Part shown: positions 1 to 8,827 of the stretch, piece by piece
Layout of the letters: every line of letters begins with the position of its first letter
Numbering within the stretch: position 1 is the first letter of the stretch
NCBI GenBank assembly: GCA_963803025.1
Contig: CAWDKZ010000020.1
Coordinates: 248,001-312,000 of the forward strand
DNA length: 64,000 nucleotides
Direction of reading: 5' to 3'
Origin: Bog-793 sp963803025
GTDB lineage: Bacteria > Actinomycetota > Acidimicrobiia > Acidimicrobiales > Bog-793
The notes under the pieces: generated by a model
Told to the model about the DNA's origin: nothing
What the model saw: the letters and a program-made list of their open reading frames with translations, nothing else
Databases searched by the model: none
Position numbers and translations under genes: made by a program

Positions 1-641
1 ACCGGGAGGATGACGAATCCGAACATCAGCCCGATGTTGCGTGGTTCGAAGCTCGTCCCGAGCACGAGGCCGAGCGAGGCCATCGCGGCACACGAGATCG
101 GGACGAGGGTCAAGATGATCCACCAGTGCAGGTTGATCTGGGCTTCCACGCCGGCCGCGTGGACGAGCGAGGCGATCGGCAGGACGATGGTCGCCGAGAG
201 CATGCCTTGGATGCTCCCGGAGAGCACCTTGGCGACCGCGACCAGCCAGATCGGGCAGGGCGCCTGGACGCGGTCCTCGATCTCACGCGTAAAGCCGAAC
301 TCCTGGGAGAGCTGCAGCGCGACCGACTGCACGCCCTGGAACATGATCGAGATCCCGACGACCCCGGGCACGAGGACCGTCACGAACGAAGACTCGCCGC
401 CCACTTGTCGCGAACCCCCGACCGTCTGGCCGATCTTCGGAAAGACGTAGAGGAAGACGAAGCAGAGCAGGAAGGGCTGCACGAGCGTGCGGATCGTGAA
501 TTCGAAGAGGTTCTTGCGCAGCACGGTGAGATCGCGCAGCAACAGCGCCCGCAGCGCGATCCGGCTCGCGGCGAGCGTCGTCCGCCGCGGGTGCGTGGCG
601 ACGGGAACGTGACTCGTGAGCAGCCGACCGCTGGTGGTCAC
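1..641 (-). CDS. ABC-2 type transporter permease (C-terminus beyond window)
   Basis: Membrane subunit of a DrrAB-like exporter, the partner of the ATPase encoded just upstream. The visible 213 residues begin with a cytoplasmic arm (RDLTVLRKNLFEFTIRT, typical of ABC-2 permeases), then a first membrane helix (PFLLCFVFLYVF). A FQGVQSVALQLSQEFGFTREIEDR segment follows, which is the conserved motif between the first two helices of this family, and then further hydrophobic helices. The GTG start at 641-639 overlaps the ATPase TGA by two bases, so the two are translationally coupled. The gene runs off the left edge of the window, so the last helices and stop are not visible. Substrate unknown; drugs or lipids are usual for the family. 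Confidence 0.85.
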   Translation of the reverse strand, partial: MTTSGRLLTSHVPVATHPRRTTLAASRIALRALLLRDLTVLRKNLFEFTIRTLVQPFLLCFVFLYVFPKIGQTVGGSRQVGGESSFVTVLVPGVVGISIMFQGVQSVALQLSQEFGFTREIEDRVQAPCPIWLVAVAKVLSGSIQGMLSATIVLPIASLVHAAGVEAQINLHWWIILTLVPISCAAMASLGLVLGTSFEPRNIGLMFGFVILP

Positions 642-1633
642 TGGTCCCGCAACTCCCGGCCGGTGAGGTTGATGAAGACCGTCTCGAGGCTCGGCTCGGT
701 CACGGCCAGGTCGACGACGCGAAAACCGCCGGCCTCGGCTGCTGCGGCGACCCGGGCGACGAGCCGGTTCCCGCCCCTGACGTGGAGTTCGAGGCCGGCC
801 CCCGTGTGTCGCGTGCGGGTGACGCCGGCGATCGCGTGCCCGAGTGTCTGCTCGAGCTGTCGTGGGTCACCCGGTGCCTTGACCGTGACGATCGTGTCGG
901 CGCCGACCGTGTGCTTGAGGTCGTCCGGTGTGTCCAGGGCGAGGACCTTGCCGTGGTCCATGATCGCCACCCGGCCGCACAGCTGATCCGCCTCCTCCAT
1001 GTAGTGCGTGGTGAGCAGGATCGTCTGCCCGTCGGCGTTCAGCCCCCGCAACAGGTCCCACAGGGCGAGGCGGCTCTGCGGGTCGAGCCCGGCAGTCGGC
1101 TCGTCCATGAACAGGACCGCCGGTCGGTGGAAGATGGATCGGGCGACCATGAGCCGTTGCGCCATCCCCCCCGAGAGCGCGTAGACGGACGCGTTCGCCC
1201 ACCTCGTGAGCTGGAACTGCTCGAGCAGCTCGTCCGAGATGCGGCGCGACTCCGCGGCGCCGATGCCGAAGAGCCGGCCGTGGAAGTAGAGGTTCTCCCA
1301 CACGCTCAACTGCCGGTCGAGCGAGTTCGTCTGCGAGACGACCCCGATGAGCTGCTTGGCCGGTGACGGGTGCCGGACGACGTCGATACCGGCGACGAAG
1401 GCCCTTCCCGACGTCGGAATGACCCGGGTCGTGAGCATCCCCGCGGTGGTCGTCTTGCCCGCTCCGTTGGGGCCGAGCAGGCCGAAGATCTCGCCTTTGT
1501 TGACGGACAGGTTGAGCTCGTCGACGGCGCGGAAGTCGGTGCCGCCGTAGATCTTCGTCAGGCCGATCGTGCAGATGACGTCCTCGTCGGTGTCGGGCGG
1601 TCGGGGACGGCTCGTCTGCGAGTCGGCGATCAC
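638..1633 (-). CDS. ABC transporter ATP-binding protein, DrrA-like
   Basis: Cytoplasmic ATPase of a daunorubicin-resistance-type exporter, 331 aa. Walker A GPNGAGKT is at 54-61, the Q-loop near Q101, signature LSGGM at 153-157, Walker B VLFMDEP at 173-179 and the H-loop histidine at about 210. A C-terminal extension of roughly 90 residues ending in the SLETVFINLTG block is characteristic of the DrrA/CcmA group. The gene starts with GTG and leads a two-gene operon with the overlapping permease. A -10-like TAGGTT on the minus strand (1708-1703) leaves a leader of about 70 nt. The transported compound cannot be deduced. Confidence 0.9.
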   Translation of the reverse strand: MIADSQTSRPRPPDTDEDVICTIGLTKIYGGTDFRAVDELNLSVNKGEIFGLLGPNGAGKTTTAGMLTTRVIPTSGRAFVAGIDVVRHPSPAKQLIGVVSQTNSLDRQLSVWENLYFHGRLFGIGAAESRRISDELLEQFQLTRWANASVYALSGGMAQRLMVARSIFHRPAVLFMDEPTAGLDPQSRLALWDLLRGLNADGQTILLTTHYMEEADQLCGRVAIMDHGKVLALDTPDDLKHTVGADTIVTVKAPGDPRQLEQTLGHAIAGVTRTRHTGAGLELHVRGGNRLVARVAAAAEAGGFRVVDLAVTEPSLETVFINLTGRELRDQ

Positions 1634-1755
1634 GGTTGCGGCACCGGGCCGAGTGACGACGTCGCGGGCGGGAGTTCGGTTCTCATCGGAGCGCTGGGCG
1701 CGAACCTAACGGCGCGAAACGGGCGCGTGTCCCCCGGAGGCGGGCGCCGCGTGGC

Positions 1756-4449
1756 TTACGCGGACGCCTCGCCGTCGGCTTCGGCGAGCTCGACTGCGAC
1801 CGTGAACTCGCCGTTGGAAGGCGCGAAGGCGAGATCCTCGATGACCCCGGCGGCGATGAGATCGTCCGCCGCGAGCCGCAGGAGGTCCGCCGTCGCGGCC
1901 GGAGCCGTCACGACGACCCGCTTCGCTACCGCCCGCATCGAGCGGCGTGCCGCGGTTTTCGCGCGCCGCACGGCGCCGAGGACCGTGCCGACGTCGTCGA
2001 GCAGGCGCTCGTCGGGTCCGGCGCCCGCGGTCGCCAGTTCGGCGAACGTCGGCCACGGGGAAGCGTGGACCGATTCGTCGTGGCTCCAGGACCACGCCTC
2101 TTCGGTGGCGAACGGGAGGAACGGCGCGAACAGGCGCAACTGGGTGTCGAGCGCGAGAGCGAGCGCCCGGCGCGCCGAGTCGGCGCTCAAGCCCTGCCCG
2201 TAGGCGCGGCCCTTGACGAGCTCGAGGTAATCGTCGCAGAACGTCCAGAAGAAGTGCTCGATCCGCTCGAGTGCTCGCGCGTGCTCGTAGTTCTCGAGGG
2301 CGTCGGTGGCCTCGATGACGACGGCCGCGAGTCGCCCGAGCATCGCGAGGTCGAGGGGGTGGTTCGGCGCCGCCGGCCTGCTCGCGGCCGGGGTGGCGGA
2401 GCTGTCGGTCAGCCGCTGCAGGATGAACTTGCTCGCGTTGAGGATCTTGATGGCGAGACGCCGTCCGATACGCATCTGTTGGTCGTCGAAGATCGTGTCG
2501 ACGCCGAGCCGGGCGCACGCGGCCCAGTACCGGACCGCGTCGGTCCCGTGGGCGTCGAGCGAGTCGCTCGGCACGACGGCGTTCCCCTTGGATTTCGAGA
2601 TCTTCCGGTGGTCGGGATCGAGGATCCACCCGGAGATCGCGACGTGGCGCCAGGGGACGCAGCGGTGCTCGAGTTCGGACCGCACGACGGACGAGAAGAG
2701 CCACGTCCTGATGATCTCGTGCGCCTGGGGGCGGAGGTCCATCGGGAAGACCCTGGCGAAGAGCTCGGGACGGTCGACCCAGTGCCCCGCGATATGGGGG
2801 CTGAGCGACGAGGTGGCCCAGGTGTCCATGACGTCCGGATCGGCGACGAACCCTCCCGGTCGGCCGCGTTGGTCCTCGCGGTAGCCGTCGGGGACGGTGG
2901 TCGAGGGGTCGAGCGGGAGCCGGCTCTCGTCGGCGAGGATCGGGTGGTCGTCGTCGACCGTCCCGTCCGCCCGCACGGCGTACCAGACCGGGAAGGGCAC
3001 GCCGAAAAAGCGCTGGCGGGAGATGTTCCAATCCCCGGTGAGCCCGTCGACCCACGCCTCGTAGCGGGTGCGCATGAACTCGGGGTGCCAGGCGATCTGG
3101 CGTCCCGCGTCGAGGAGGGTCTCCCGCCGCTCCAGCGTTCGGACGTACCACTGGCGGGACGAGACGATCTCGAGCGGTCGCTCGCCCTTCTCGTAGAAGT
3201 TGACGAAGTGCGTGATGCGGCGCGGCTCGCCGAGGAGGTCTCCCGACGCCGCGAGGAGCCCGACGATCCGCTGCTGCGCCTTGCGGACAGTCAGTCCTTC
3301 GAGCTCCGCGAACAGGGCAACGGCGCGGTCCGCGTCGCGGGATTCCCAGCCCGCCGACCCGAACGGGGCGTGGCCGAGGCGTCCGTCGCGCAGGACGATC
3401 GTCCGGGTGTCGAGGCCAAGGTCGCGCCACCACGCGACGTCGGTGAGGTCGCCGAACGTGCAGACCATGGCGATGCCCGACCCCTTCTCCGGGTCGGCGA
3501 GCGGGTGGGGACGGATCGGGACCTCGACCGCGAAGAGCGGGGTGAGCGCGGAGGTGCCGAACAGCGCCTGGTAGCGGGGGTCGTCGGGATGGGCGACGAG
3601 GGCGACGCAGGCGGGGATGAGCTCGGGCCGCGTCGTCTCGATCACGATCGGCTCGCCGGTGGCGGCCGAGACGAAGCGCACGCTGTGGAAGCTCGCTTCG
3701 ATCTCGCGGTCCTCGAGCTCCGCCTGTGCGACCGCGGTCTGGAAGTCGACGTCCCACAGGGTCGGCGCCTCCTGGCGGTAGGCGTGGCCGTGCTGGACCA
3801 TCCGGAGAAAGGCGCGCTGGGAGGTGCGCTGCGCGAGGGGACCGACCGTCGTGTACTGGTTCGCCCAGTCGACCGAGAGTCCGAGCCGGCGGAATAGCGC
3901 CTCGAAGGCCTTTTCGTCCTCGGCCGTGAGCGTGTGGCAGAGCTCGACGAAGTTCGGTCGGGAGATGGATTGCGGGTGTTTCGGCGGCCTCGCGGGCGGC
4001 ACGAACCCCGGGTCGTAGGGAACCGAAGGATCGCAGCGGACCCCGTAGTGGTTCTGCACCCGGCGCTCGGTCGGCAGGCCGTTGTCGTCCCACCCGATGG
4101 GGTAGAAGACGGCCTTGCCGCGCATGCGCTGGAATCTCGCGACGATGTCGGTTTGCGTGTAGGAGAAGATGTGGCCGACGTGGAGGGCTCCTGACACCGT
4201 CGGCGGTGGCGTGTCGATCGAGTAGACGTCGTCGCGGCCCCTCGAGTCGTCGAAGCGATACGTCCCCCAGGCGTCCCAGCGCGCGGCCCAGCGTTCCTCG
4301 AGCCCCTCGAGCTGCGGGCGGTCGGGAACGCGCCCGGAGCGGCCGGTCGCCTTCCCGGTCGCGGCGCGGGCACCCGCGTCCGCGCTCGATGGAGCCGACG
4401 CCTCCCGGTCGAAGGCGCGTGCCGTCCCGGGCTCGTCTTCGGCTCGCAT
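1756..4449 (-). CDS. valS: Valine--tRNA ligase
   Basis: Class Ia aminoacyl-tRNA synthetase charging tRNA-Val, 897 aa. The HIGH motif is HVGH (residues 90-93, inside PPPTVSGALHVGH) and the KMSKS motif appears as KISKSKGN near residue 615. The large insertion between them is the editing domain. The C-terminal anticodon-binding helical region and a short tail complete a full-length enzyme. The first 40 residues are Ala/Arg/Glu-rich and unconserved, but no later ATG precedes the core, so the ATG at 4449 is kept. The divergent cysS start codon is only 20 bp away. A minus-strand TACGGT (4464-4459) ends nine bases before the ATG, so the message may be nearly leaderless. Confidence 0.95.
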   Translation of the reverse strand: MRAEDEPGTARAFDREASAPSSADAGARAATGKATGRSGRVPDRPQLEGLEERWAARWDAWGTYRFDDSRGRDDVYSIDTPPPTVSGALHVGHIFSYTQTDIVARFQRMRGKAVFYPIGWDDNGLPTERRVQNHYGVRCDPSVPYDPGFVPPARPPKHPQSISRPNFVELCHTLTAEDEKAFEALFRRLGLSVDWANQYTTVGPLAQRTSQRAFLRMVQHGHAYRQEAPTLWDVDFQTAVAQAELEDREIEASFHSVRFVSAATGEPIVIETTRPELIPACVALVAHPDDPRYQALFGTSALTPLFAVEVPIRPHPLADPEKGSGIAMVCTFGDLTDVAWWRDLGLDTRTIVLRDGRLGHAPFGSAGWESRDADRAVALFAELEGLTVRKAQQRIVGLLAASGDLLGEPRRITHFVNFYEKGERPLEIVSSRQWYVRTLERRETLLDAGRQIAWHPEFMRTRYEAWVDGLTGDWNISRQRFFGVPFPVWYAVRADGTVDDDHPILADESRLPLDPSTTVPDGYREDQRGRPGGFVADPDVMDTWATSSLSPHIAGHWVDRPELFARVFPMDLRPQAHEIIRTWLFSSVVRSELEHRCVPWRHVAISGWILDPDHRKISKSKGNAVVPSDSLDAHGTDAVRYWAACARLGVDTIFDDQQMRIGRRLAIKILNASKFILQRLTDSSATPAASRPAAPNHPLDLAMLGRLAAVVIEATDALENYEHARALERIEHFFWTFCDDYLELVKGRAYGQGLSADSARRALALALDTQLRLFAPFLPFATEEAWSWSHDESVHASPWPTFAELATAGAGPDERLLDDVGTVLGAVRRAKTAARRSMRAVAKRVVVTAPAATADLLRLAADDLIAAGVIEDLAFAPSNGEFTVAVELAEADGEASA

Positions 4450-4457
4450 CGGACTAG

Positions 4458-4464
4458 TACCGTA
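4458..4464. promoter_or_regulatory. Overlapping divergent -10 elements of cysS and valS
   Basis: Plus-strand TACCGT (4458-4463) ends six bases before the cysS GTG at 4470. Minus-strand TACGGT (4464-4459) ends nine bases before the valS ATG at 4449. The hexamers share five base pairs, so one near-symmetric site may serve both directions. No clear -35 is visible, and both would give messages with almost no 5' leader. Confidence 0.5.
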
Positions 4465-4469
4465 GTCGT

Positions 4470-5828
4470 GTGCTCAGGTTGCGCGACACGGTGACCGGTC
4501 GCGTCTCCGAATTGACCCCACGAGACGCCGGTGTTGTCGGCCTCTACGTGTGTGGCCCGACGGTCTACGGCCCGCCGCACACCGGCCACGGTCGCTTCGC
4601 GCTCGTCTACGACGTGCTGCGGCGCTACCTCGAGTTCGAGGGCCTGAGGGTCGACCACGTCTCGAACGTCACGGACATCGACGACAAGATCATCGAACGC
4701 GCCGCTTCCGAGGGACGCGACTGGCGTGCCGTCGCCCAGGAATCGGAGGCCGAGTGGTGGGCCGCGATGGACGCGATGGGCCTCGCCCGTCCGTCGGCCA
4801 CGCCCCACGCGACCGACTACATCACCCCGATGATCGAGTTCGTGGGTGAGCTCCTGGCGCGGTCGGCCGCCTATGAGACGGGAGACGGCGTCTATCTCGA
4901 CACCTCGTTGGTCGCCGATTATGGACTGTTGAAGCACCAGACGATCGATTCATTGCGCGCCGGGGCCCGCGTCGAGGTCGACGAGCAGAAGAAGGCGCCG
5001 GTCGACTTTGCTCTCTGGAAGAGGTCCAAGTCCGGGGAACCGACCTGGGAGGCACCGTTCGGGTCAGGGCGACCCGGGTGGCACACCGAGTGCGTCGTGA
5101 TGTCGCTCGCCCTGCTGGGGGAGAACTTCGATTTGCACGGCGGTGGCGAGGACCTCATCTTCCCCCACCACGAGAACGAACGGGCCCAGGCGGTCGCCGA
5201 CGGCAAGCGCTTCGCCCGTCGCTGGATGCACAACGGACTCGTTCGGGTCGGCGGCGAGAAGATGTCGAAGTCGCTCGGGAACATCACGAAGATGGCCGAC
5301 CTTCTCGCGCGGTCCGATGCCCGTGCCTACAGGCTCCTCGTGCTCGGTTCGCACTACCGCCAACCGGTCGAGGTGAACGAGCGGACGCTCGAGGACGCGA
5401 CGACGACGCTGCAGCGCGTCGACAGCCTGGCGCGACGGTTCGCCGACGCGTCGCCGGACGACGCCGGCGACGAGGCGGGTGAGACGCGCCAACGGTTTCG
5501 CGACGCGATGGACGACGACCTCGACACGGCGCGGGCACTCGGCGGGCTGTTCTCCGCGATGCGGCGGGCGAACGCGCTCGCTGACGCTGGTGACGCGCGC
5601 GCCGGCGGCGCGCTCGCTCGCGCGGTGCTGGATCTGTTCGCGGCGCTCGGCGTCGCGGGTGTCGGCAGCCGGCGTGAGACCGACGGCGAAGTTCAGGAGC
5701 TCGTGCGGAGACGAGATGCGGCGCGTCTCGGGCGGGACTACGCCGCGGCTGATCGGCTGCGGGCCGAGATCGAGCGGCTCGGCTGGGTCGTCGAGGACAC
5801 GCCGGCCGGGACCAGGGTCTACCGCTGA
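4470..5828 (+). CDS. cysS: Cysteine--tRNA ligase
   Basis: Class Ia synthetase charging tRNA-Cys, 452 aa, the usual length. The signature CGPTVYGPPHTGHGR (residues 28-42) carries the zinc-binding Cys and the HIGH motif HTGH. WHTECVVMS near 205 and HGGGEDLIFPHHENE near 225-240 supply the other zinc ligands. EKMSKSLGN near 264-272 is the KMSKS loop, and a helical anticodon-binding domain follows. The start is GTG at 4470, directly downstream of a -10-like TACCGT, suggesting a leaderless message. Many Actinobacteria carry an rRNA methyltransferase gene after cysS; here a 410-bp gene-free stretch follows instead. Confidence 0.96.
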   Translation: MLRLRDTVTGRVSELTPRDAGVVGLYVCGPTVYGPPHTGHGRFALVYDVLRRYLEFEGLRVDHVSNVTDIDDKIIERAASEGRDWRAVAQESEAEWWAAMDAMGLARPSATPHATDYITPMIEFVGELLARSAAYETGDGVYLDTSLVADYGLLKHQTIDSLRAGARVEVDEQKKAPVDFALWKRSKSGEPTWEAPFGSGRPGWHTECVVMSLALLGENFDLHGGGEDLIFPHHENERAQAVADGKRFARRWMHNGLVRVGGEKMSKSLGNITKMADLLARSDARAYRLLVLGSHYRQPVEVNERTLEDATTTLQRVDSLARRFADASPDDAGDEAGETRQRFRDAMDDDLDTARALGGLFSAMRRANALADAGDARAGGALARAVLDLFAALGVAGVGSRRETDGEVQELVRRRDAARLGRDYAAADRLRAEIERLGWVVEDTPAGTRVYR

Positions 5829-6238
5829 ACCCGTCAAGTTGAGGTCGGCGAGGGTCCGCCGCCGGACGGGAAGGTCCGAGAGCGGCCGCGGCGGCGTCTC
5901 GACCTCGTCCGCTCGCCGGGCGTGAGGGCCAGGTGCGAGTGGTCACGAGGGTGGGCGACGGGTCAATCCTGGAGCGGCGCCCTTCGTCAGGGTGTCGCCC
6001 GCGAGGGCGAAACGATCGTCGTGGTGGCGGGGCCCGCCGTCCACACCCGACCTGTGACGGCGGCGGACGGGGCTGGTAGCCTCCTCGCCGAGAGCAAGCT
6101 GCCTTGTCGAGTGAGCCGTCTCGCAGGCGCCGGGAACAGGGTCCGATCCGGTGGATCGGCCGTTCGCCCCGGGGCAGGCGACGGAGACAGTGGTGGTCCC
6201 TCTCTGCACGTGTAATCGAACGAAGGGGGATCGCCGAA
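5829..6238 (+). promoter_or_regulatory. Gene-free 410 bp: csp promoter and long 5' leader
   Basis: No reading frame here has recognisable coding character. TGTGAC (6053-6058), 18 bp, then TAGCCT (6077-6082) resembles a -35/-10 pair and would start transcription near 6089, giving the cold-shock gene a leader of about 150 nt. Long structured leaders are typical of cspA-type mRNAs. The first 220 bp after cysS contain GC-rich inverted repeats but nothing I can name. Confidence 0.45.
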
Positions 6239-6439
6239 GTGGCGACCGGAACTGTGAAGTGGTTCAACGCTGAGAAGGGCTACGGCTTCATCTCGCAAGA
6301 GGGCGGCGCCGATGTGTTCGTGCATCACTCCGCCATCCAGATGAACGGCTACCGCACGCTCGAGGAGGGACAGCAGGTCGAGTTCGAAATCCAGGAGGGA
6401 CAGAAGGGCCTCCAGGCAGCGAACGTTCGGCCCGTCTGA
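6239..6439 (+). CDS. csp: Cold-shock protein, CspA family
   Basis: Single-stranded nucleic-acid-binding OB-fold protein of 66 aa that melts RNA structure. It shows the family hallmarks TGTVKWFN at the N-terminus, RNP1 (KGYGFIS, residues 13-19), RNP2 (VFVHHSAI) and a C-terminal VEFEIQEGQKGLQAANV strand. The GTG at 6239 is chosen because the family begins exactly there and GGGGGA lies about ten bases upstream. The longer in-frame extension to 6104 is Arg-rich and unlike any Csp. It is monocistronic, with a putative 150-nt leader and a strong hairpin just after the stop. Confidence 0.95.
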   Translation: MATGTVKWFNAEKGYGFISQEGGADVFVHHSAIQMNGYRTLEEGQQVEFEIQEGQKGLQAANVRPV

Positions 6440-6448
6440 CCGACTCAC

Positions 6449-6483
6449 GTCTCGGCGGGACCGTTTCACGGGCCCGCCGAGAC
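6449..6483 (+). terminator. Strong hairpin downstream of csp
   Basis: A perfect 11-bp stem, GTCTCGGCGGG (6449-6459) with its complement at 6473-6483, is extended inside by a 4-bp CCGT/ACGG stem around a TTC loop. It starts ten bases after the csp stop. No U-tract follows, which is common for terminators in very GC-rich Actinobacteria. Confidence 0.7.
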
Positions 6484-6672
6484 GCTCGCGACCAATCGAG
6501 CGCGGACCCCCGGTTCCGCCGAGCAGCGCCGGCGGCGCGCCGCGCCCGCGCAGTTCCCGGTGATCGCGGGACTCGCCCCGTTCGCCGGCCGCGCCTCGGC
6601 GACGCCGCATCCGTCACGGAACCTGGCCTCCGGGTGGTTGCTTGGTCCCGGTCCCTCGCCTAGAACAGGGCC

Positions 6673-7635
6673 GTGGTTCGTCGCGCGCTCATCACCGGTG
6701 TAACCGGGCAGGACGGTTCGTACCTCGCGGAGTTCCTCCTCGACAAGGGCTACGAGGTGTTCGGCATGGTCCGCCGGTCGAGCACGGTCACGTTCGAGCG
6801 CGTCGCGCACATCCAGGACCGCATCACACTCGTCCCGGGCGAGATGCTTGACGAGGTCTCGATCATCAACGTCCTGCGCGAGTGCAAGCCCGATGAGCTC
6901 TACAACCTGGCGGCGCAGTCCTTCGTCCAGACGTCGTTCAGCCAACCGGTCTTCACCGGCGAGGCGACCGCTCTCGGCGTGACCCGGGTGCTCGACGCGA
7001 TCCGGTTCGTCAACCCGGAGATCCGCTTCTACCAGGCGAGCTCGTCGGAGATGTTCGGCAAGGTCCGCGAATCGCCCCAGACCGAGCTGACGCCGTTCCA
7101 CCCCCGCAGCCCCTACGGCGTCGCCAAGGTCTACGGCCACTGGATCACGGTGAACTACCGCGAGAGCTACGGGCTCCACGCCTCCTCGGGGATTCTCTTC
7201 AACCACGAGAGCCCGCGCCGGGGCCTCGAGTTTGTGACGCGCAAGGTCACCCACGGCGCGGCGCGCATCGCGGTCGGCCTCGGGCGCGAGGTGCGGCTCG
7301 GCAATCTCGACGCCCAGCGGGACTGGGGCTTCGCCGGGGACTACGTCCGGGCGATGTGGCTCATGCTGCAACAGGACCAGCCCGACGATTTCGTCGTCGC
7401 GACGGGCCAGACGCACTCGGTGCGCGAGCTCTGCGAGGTGGCGTTCACTCGGGTCGGCCTGCACTGGGAGGATCACGTCGCCGTCGACGAGCGGTTCCTG
7501 CGCCCGGCCGAGGTCGACGTCCTCGTCGGTGACGCGACGAAGGCCCACACGACCCTCGGCTGGGAGCCGAAGATCGACTTCGTCCAGCTCGTCGAGATGA
7601 TGGTCGACGCCGACCTCGCCACGCTGCGGCGCTGA
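6673..7635 (+). CDS. gmd: GDP-mannose 4,6-dehydratase
   Basis: Short-chain dehydrogenase/reductase of 320 aa that converts GDP-D-mannose to GDP-4-keto-6-deoxymannose. The NAD(P)-binding GVTGQDGSY (9-17), catalytic SSSEMFG (123-129) and the Tyr/Lys pair YGVAK (Y148, K152) are all present. RRSST (35-39) and NHESPRRG are diagnostic of Gmd. It starts with GTG at 6673, six bases after TAGAAC, a possible leaderless promoter. The 4-reductase that would finish the pathway is not adjacent; an Rmd-like candidate lies 46 kb away at 52432-53317. Confidence 0.95.
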   Translation: MVRRALITGVTGQDGSYLAEFLLDKGYEVFGMVRRSSTVTFERVAHIQDRITLVPGEMLDEVSIINVLRECKPDELYNLAAQSFVQTSFSQPVFTGEATALGVTRVLDAIRFVNPEIRFYQASSSEMFGKVRESPQTELTPFHPRSPYGVAKVYGHWITVNYRESYGLHASSGILFNHESPRRGLEFVTRKVTHGAARIAVGLGREVRLGNLDAQRDWGFAGDYVRAMWLMLQQDQPDDFVVATGQTHSVRELCEVAFTRVGLHWEDHVAVDERFLRPAEVDVLVGDATKAHTTLGWEPKIDFVQLVEMMVDADLATLRR

Positions 7636-7637
7636 GA

Positions 7638-7655
7638 CCCGGGCTCGAGCCCGGG
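7638..7655. terminator. Palindromic bidirectional terminator between gmd and the desulfurase gene
   Basis: CCCGGGCTCGAGCCCGGG is a perfect 18-bp palindrome in the 47-bp gap between two convergent genes. It can form a stable hairpin in transcripts from either strand. Confidence 0.65.
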
Positions 7656-7682
7656 CCGGTTCGCCCTCCCGGCAGGTCGCTC

Positions 7683-8819
7683 TCAGACCGCCAGCGATCG
7701 CAGGGCGCCGACGACCGCGGGGAACGACGTCGTGAACGCCGCGACGTCGTCCTCGGCTGTCGACCACCCGACCGAACAGCGGAGCGAGCGGTCGGCGTCG
7801 AGGCCCATCGCGGCGAGCACCGGCGAGGGTTCGAACGCCTCGGAGGAGCACGCCGACCCGGAGTGGACCGCCACGCCCACCTGGTCGAGGCCGAGCACGA
7901 CGCCCTCGGCCTCGACCCCCGAGACGCCGAAGCAGACGAGGTGCGGGACGCGCGCGACAGGGTCGCCGTATTGGACGACGCCGGAGACGCCGCGGGCCGC
8001 CTCGCTCAACTCCTCGGTGAGGTTCCGGGCGCGCGCCGCTGTCTCGGCGAGGCGGCCGGGCGCGGCAAGCGCGGCGGCAACGGCGCCGAATCCGATGATC
8101 GGGAGAACAGCCTCCATCCCGGCGCGGCGGGCCCGCTCCTGGTTGCCGCCGAGGAGCAGGGCGGGGATGCGCGCCGCCGGGCCGACGACGAGCGCTCCGA
8201 CGCCCGCCGGGCCGCCGAACTTGTGGGCGGAGATGGACACGAAGTCTGCCCCGAGCTCGGAAAGGTCGACCGGCATCTGGCCGATCGCCGCGCAGGCGTC
8301 GACGTGGACGAGGACGCCGCGTCGCCCGCAGCGTTCGACGACGTCCCCCACCGGCTGGACCGTTCCGACTTCATGGTTCGCCAACTGGCAGTTGACGAGG
8401 ACGGGGAGCGCAGCGGGATCGGCCAGGAGGTCGGCGACCGCGTCGAGGTCGAGGCGGCCGAGGATGTCGACGGGGATCGTCGTGACCGGGCCGTGCCGTT
8501 CGGCGGAGAAGCGGACGGCGGAGTGCTCGACCGCGCTGCAGGCGATGGGCGCGACGCGGCTCGTCTGGCGCGCGGCCCAGTTCGCCCAGTTCACGGACTC
8601 GGTCCCACCCGAGGTGAAGATGACCTGCCGGGGGCTCACGCGGACGAGGGCGGCGACGGCGTCGCGTGCCTCTTCGATGGCCGCGGCGACGACGCGACCC
8701 TCCTCGTAGACGCGTCCCGGATCGGCGAAGGTGCCGCGTTCGAGCCATTCGCCGATGGCGCGCGCCGCCTCTGGCCGCAAAGGACTGGACGAGGCGTGGT
8801 CGAGGTAGTGCCGGGTCAC
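7683..8819 (-). CDS. Cysteine desulfurase (NifS/IscS-like)
   Basis: PLP enzyme of 378 aa that releases sulfur from cysteine as a protein persulfide for Fe-S cluster or thio-cofactor synthesis. The PLP lysine is K200 in SISAHKFGGP, cofactor-stacking H99 is in SAVEHSA, and the persulfide cysteine is C324 in HSGSACSSE. The SACSS loop is the flexible IscS/NifS kind rather than the SufS kind. The gene begins eight bases after the SufR-like regulator stop, so the two form an operon. Mrp, a presumed Fe-S carrier, is divergent from it. No scaffold (SufU/IscU) is in view. Confidence 0.93.
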   Translation of the reverse strand: MTRHYLDHASSSPLRPEAARAIGEWLERGTFADPGRVYEEGRVVAAAIEEARDAVAALVRVSPRQVIFTSGGTESVNWANWAARQTSRVAPIACSAVEHSAVRFSAERHGPVTTIPVDILGRLDLDAVADLLADPAALPVLVNCQLANHEVGTVQPVGDVVERCGRRGVLVHVDACAAIGQMPVDLSELGADFVSISAHKFGGPAGVGALVVGPAARIPALLLGGNQERARRAGMEAVLPIIGFGAVAAALAAPGRLAETAARARNLTEELSEAARGVSGVVQYGDPVARVPHLVCFGVSGVEAEGVVLGLDQVGVAVHSGSACSSEAFEPSPVLAAMGLDADRSLRCSVGWSTAEDDVAAFTTSFPAVVGALRSLAV

Positions 8820-8827
8820 GCCGCGGC

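Noticed and set aside
5922..6215. Plus-strand reading frame before csp
   Set aside because: Composition is that of GC-biased noise, with no motif, and it would overlap the putative csp promoter and leader.
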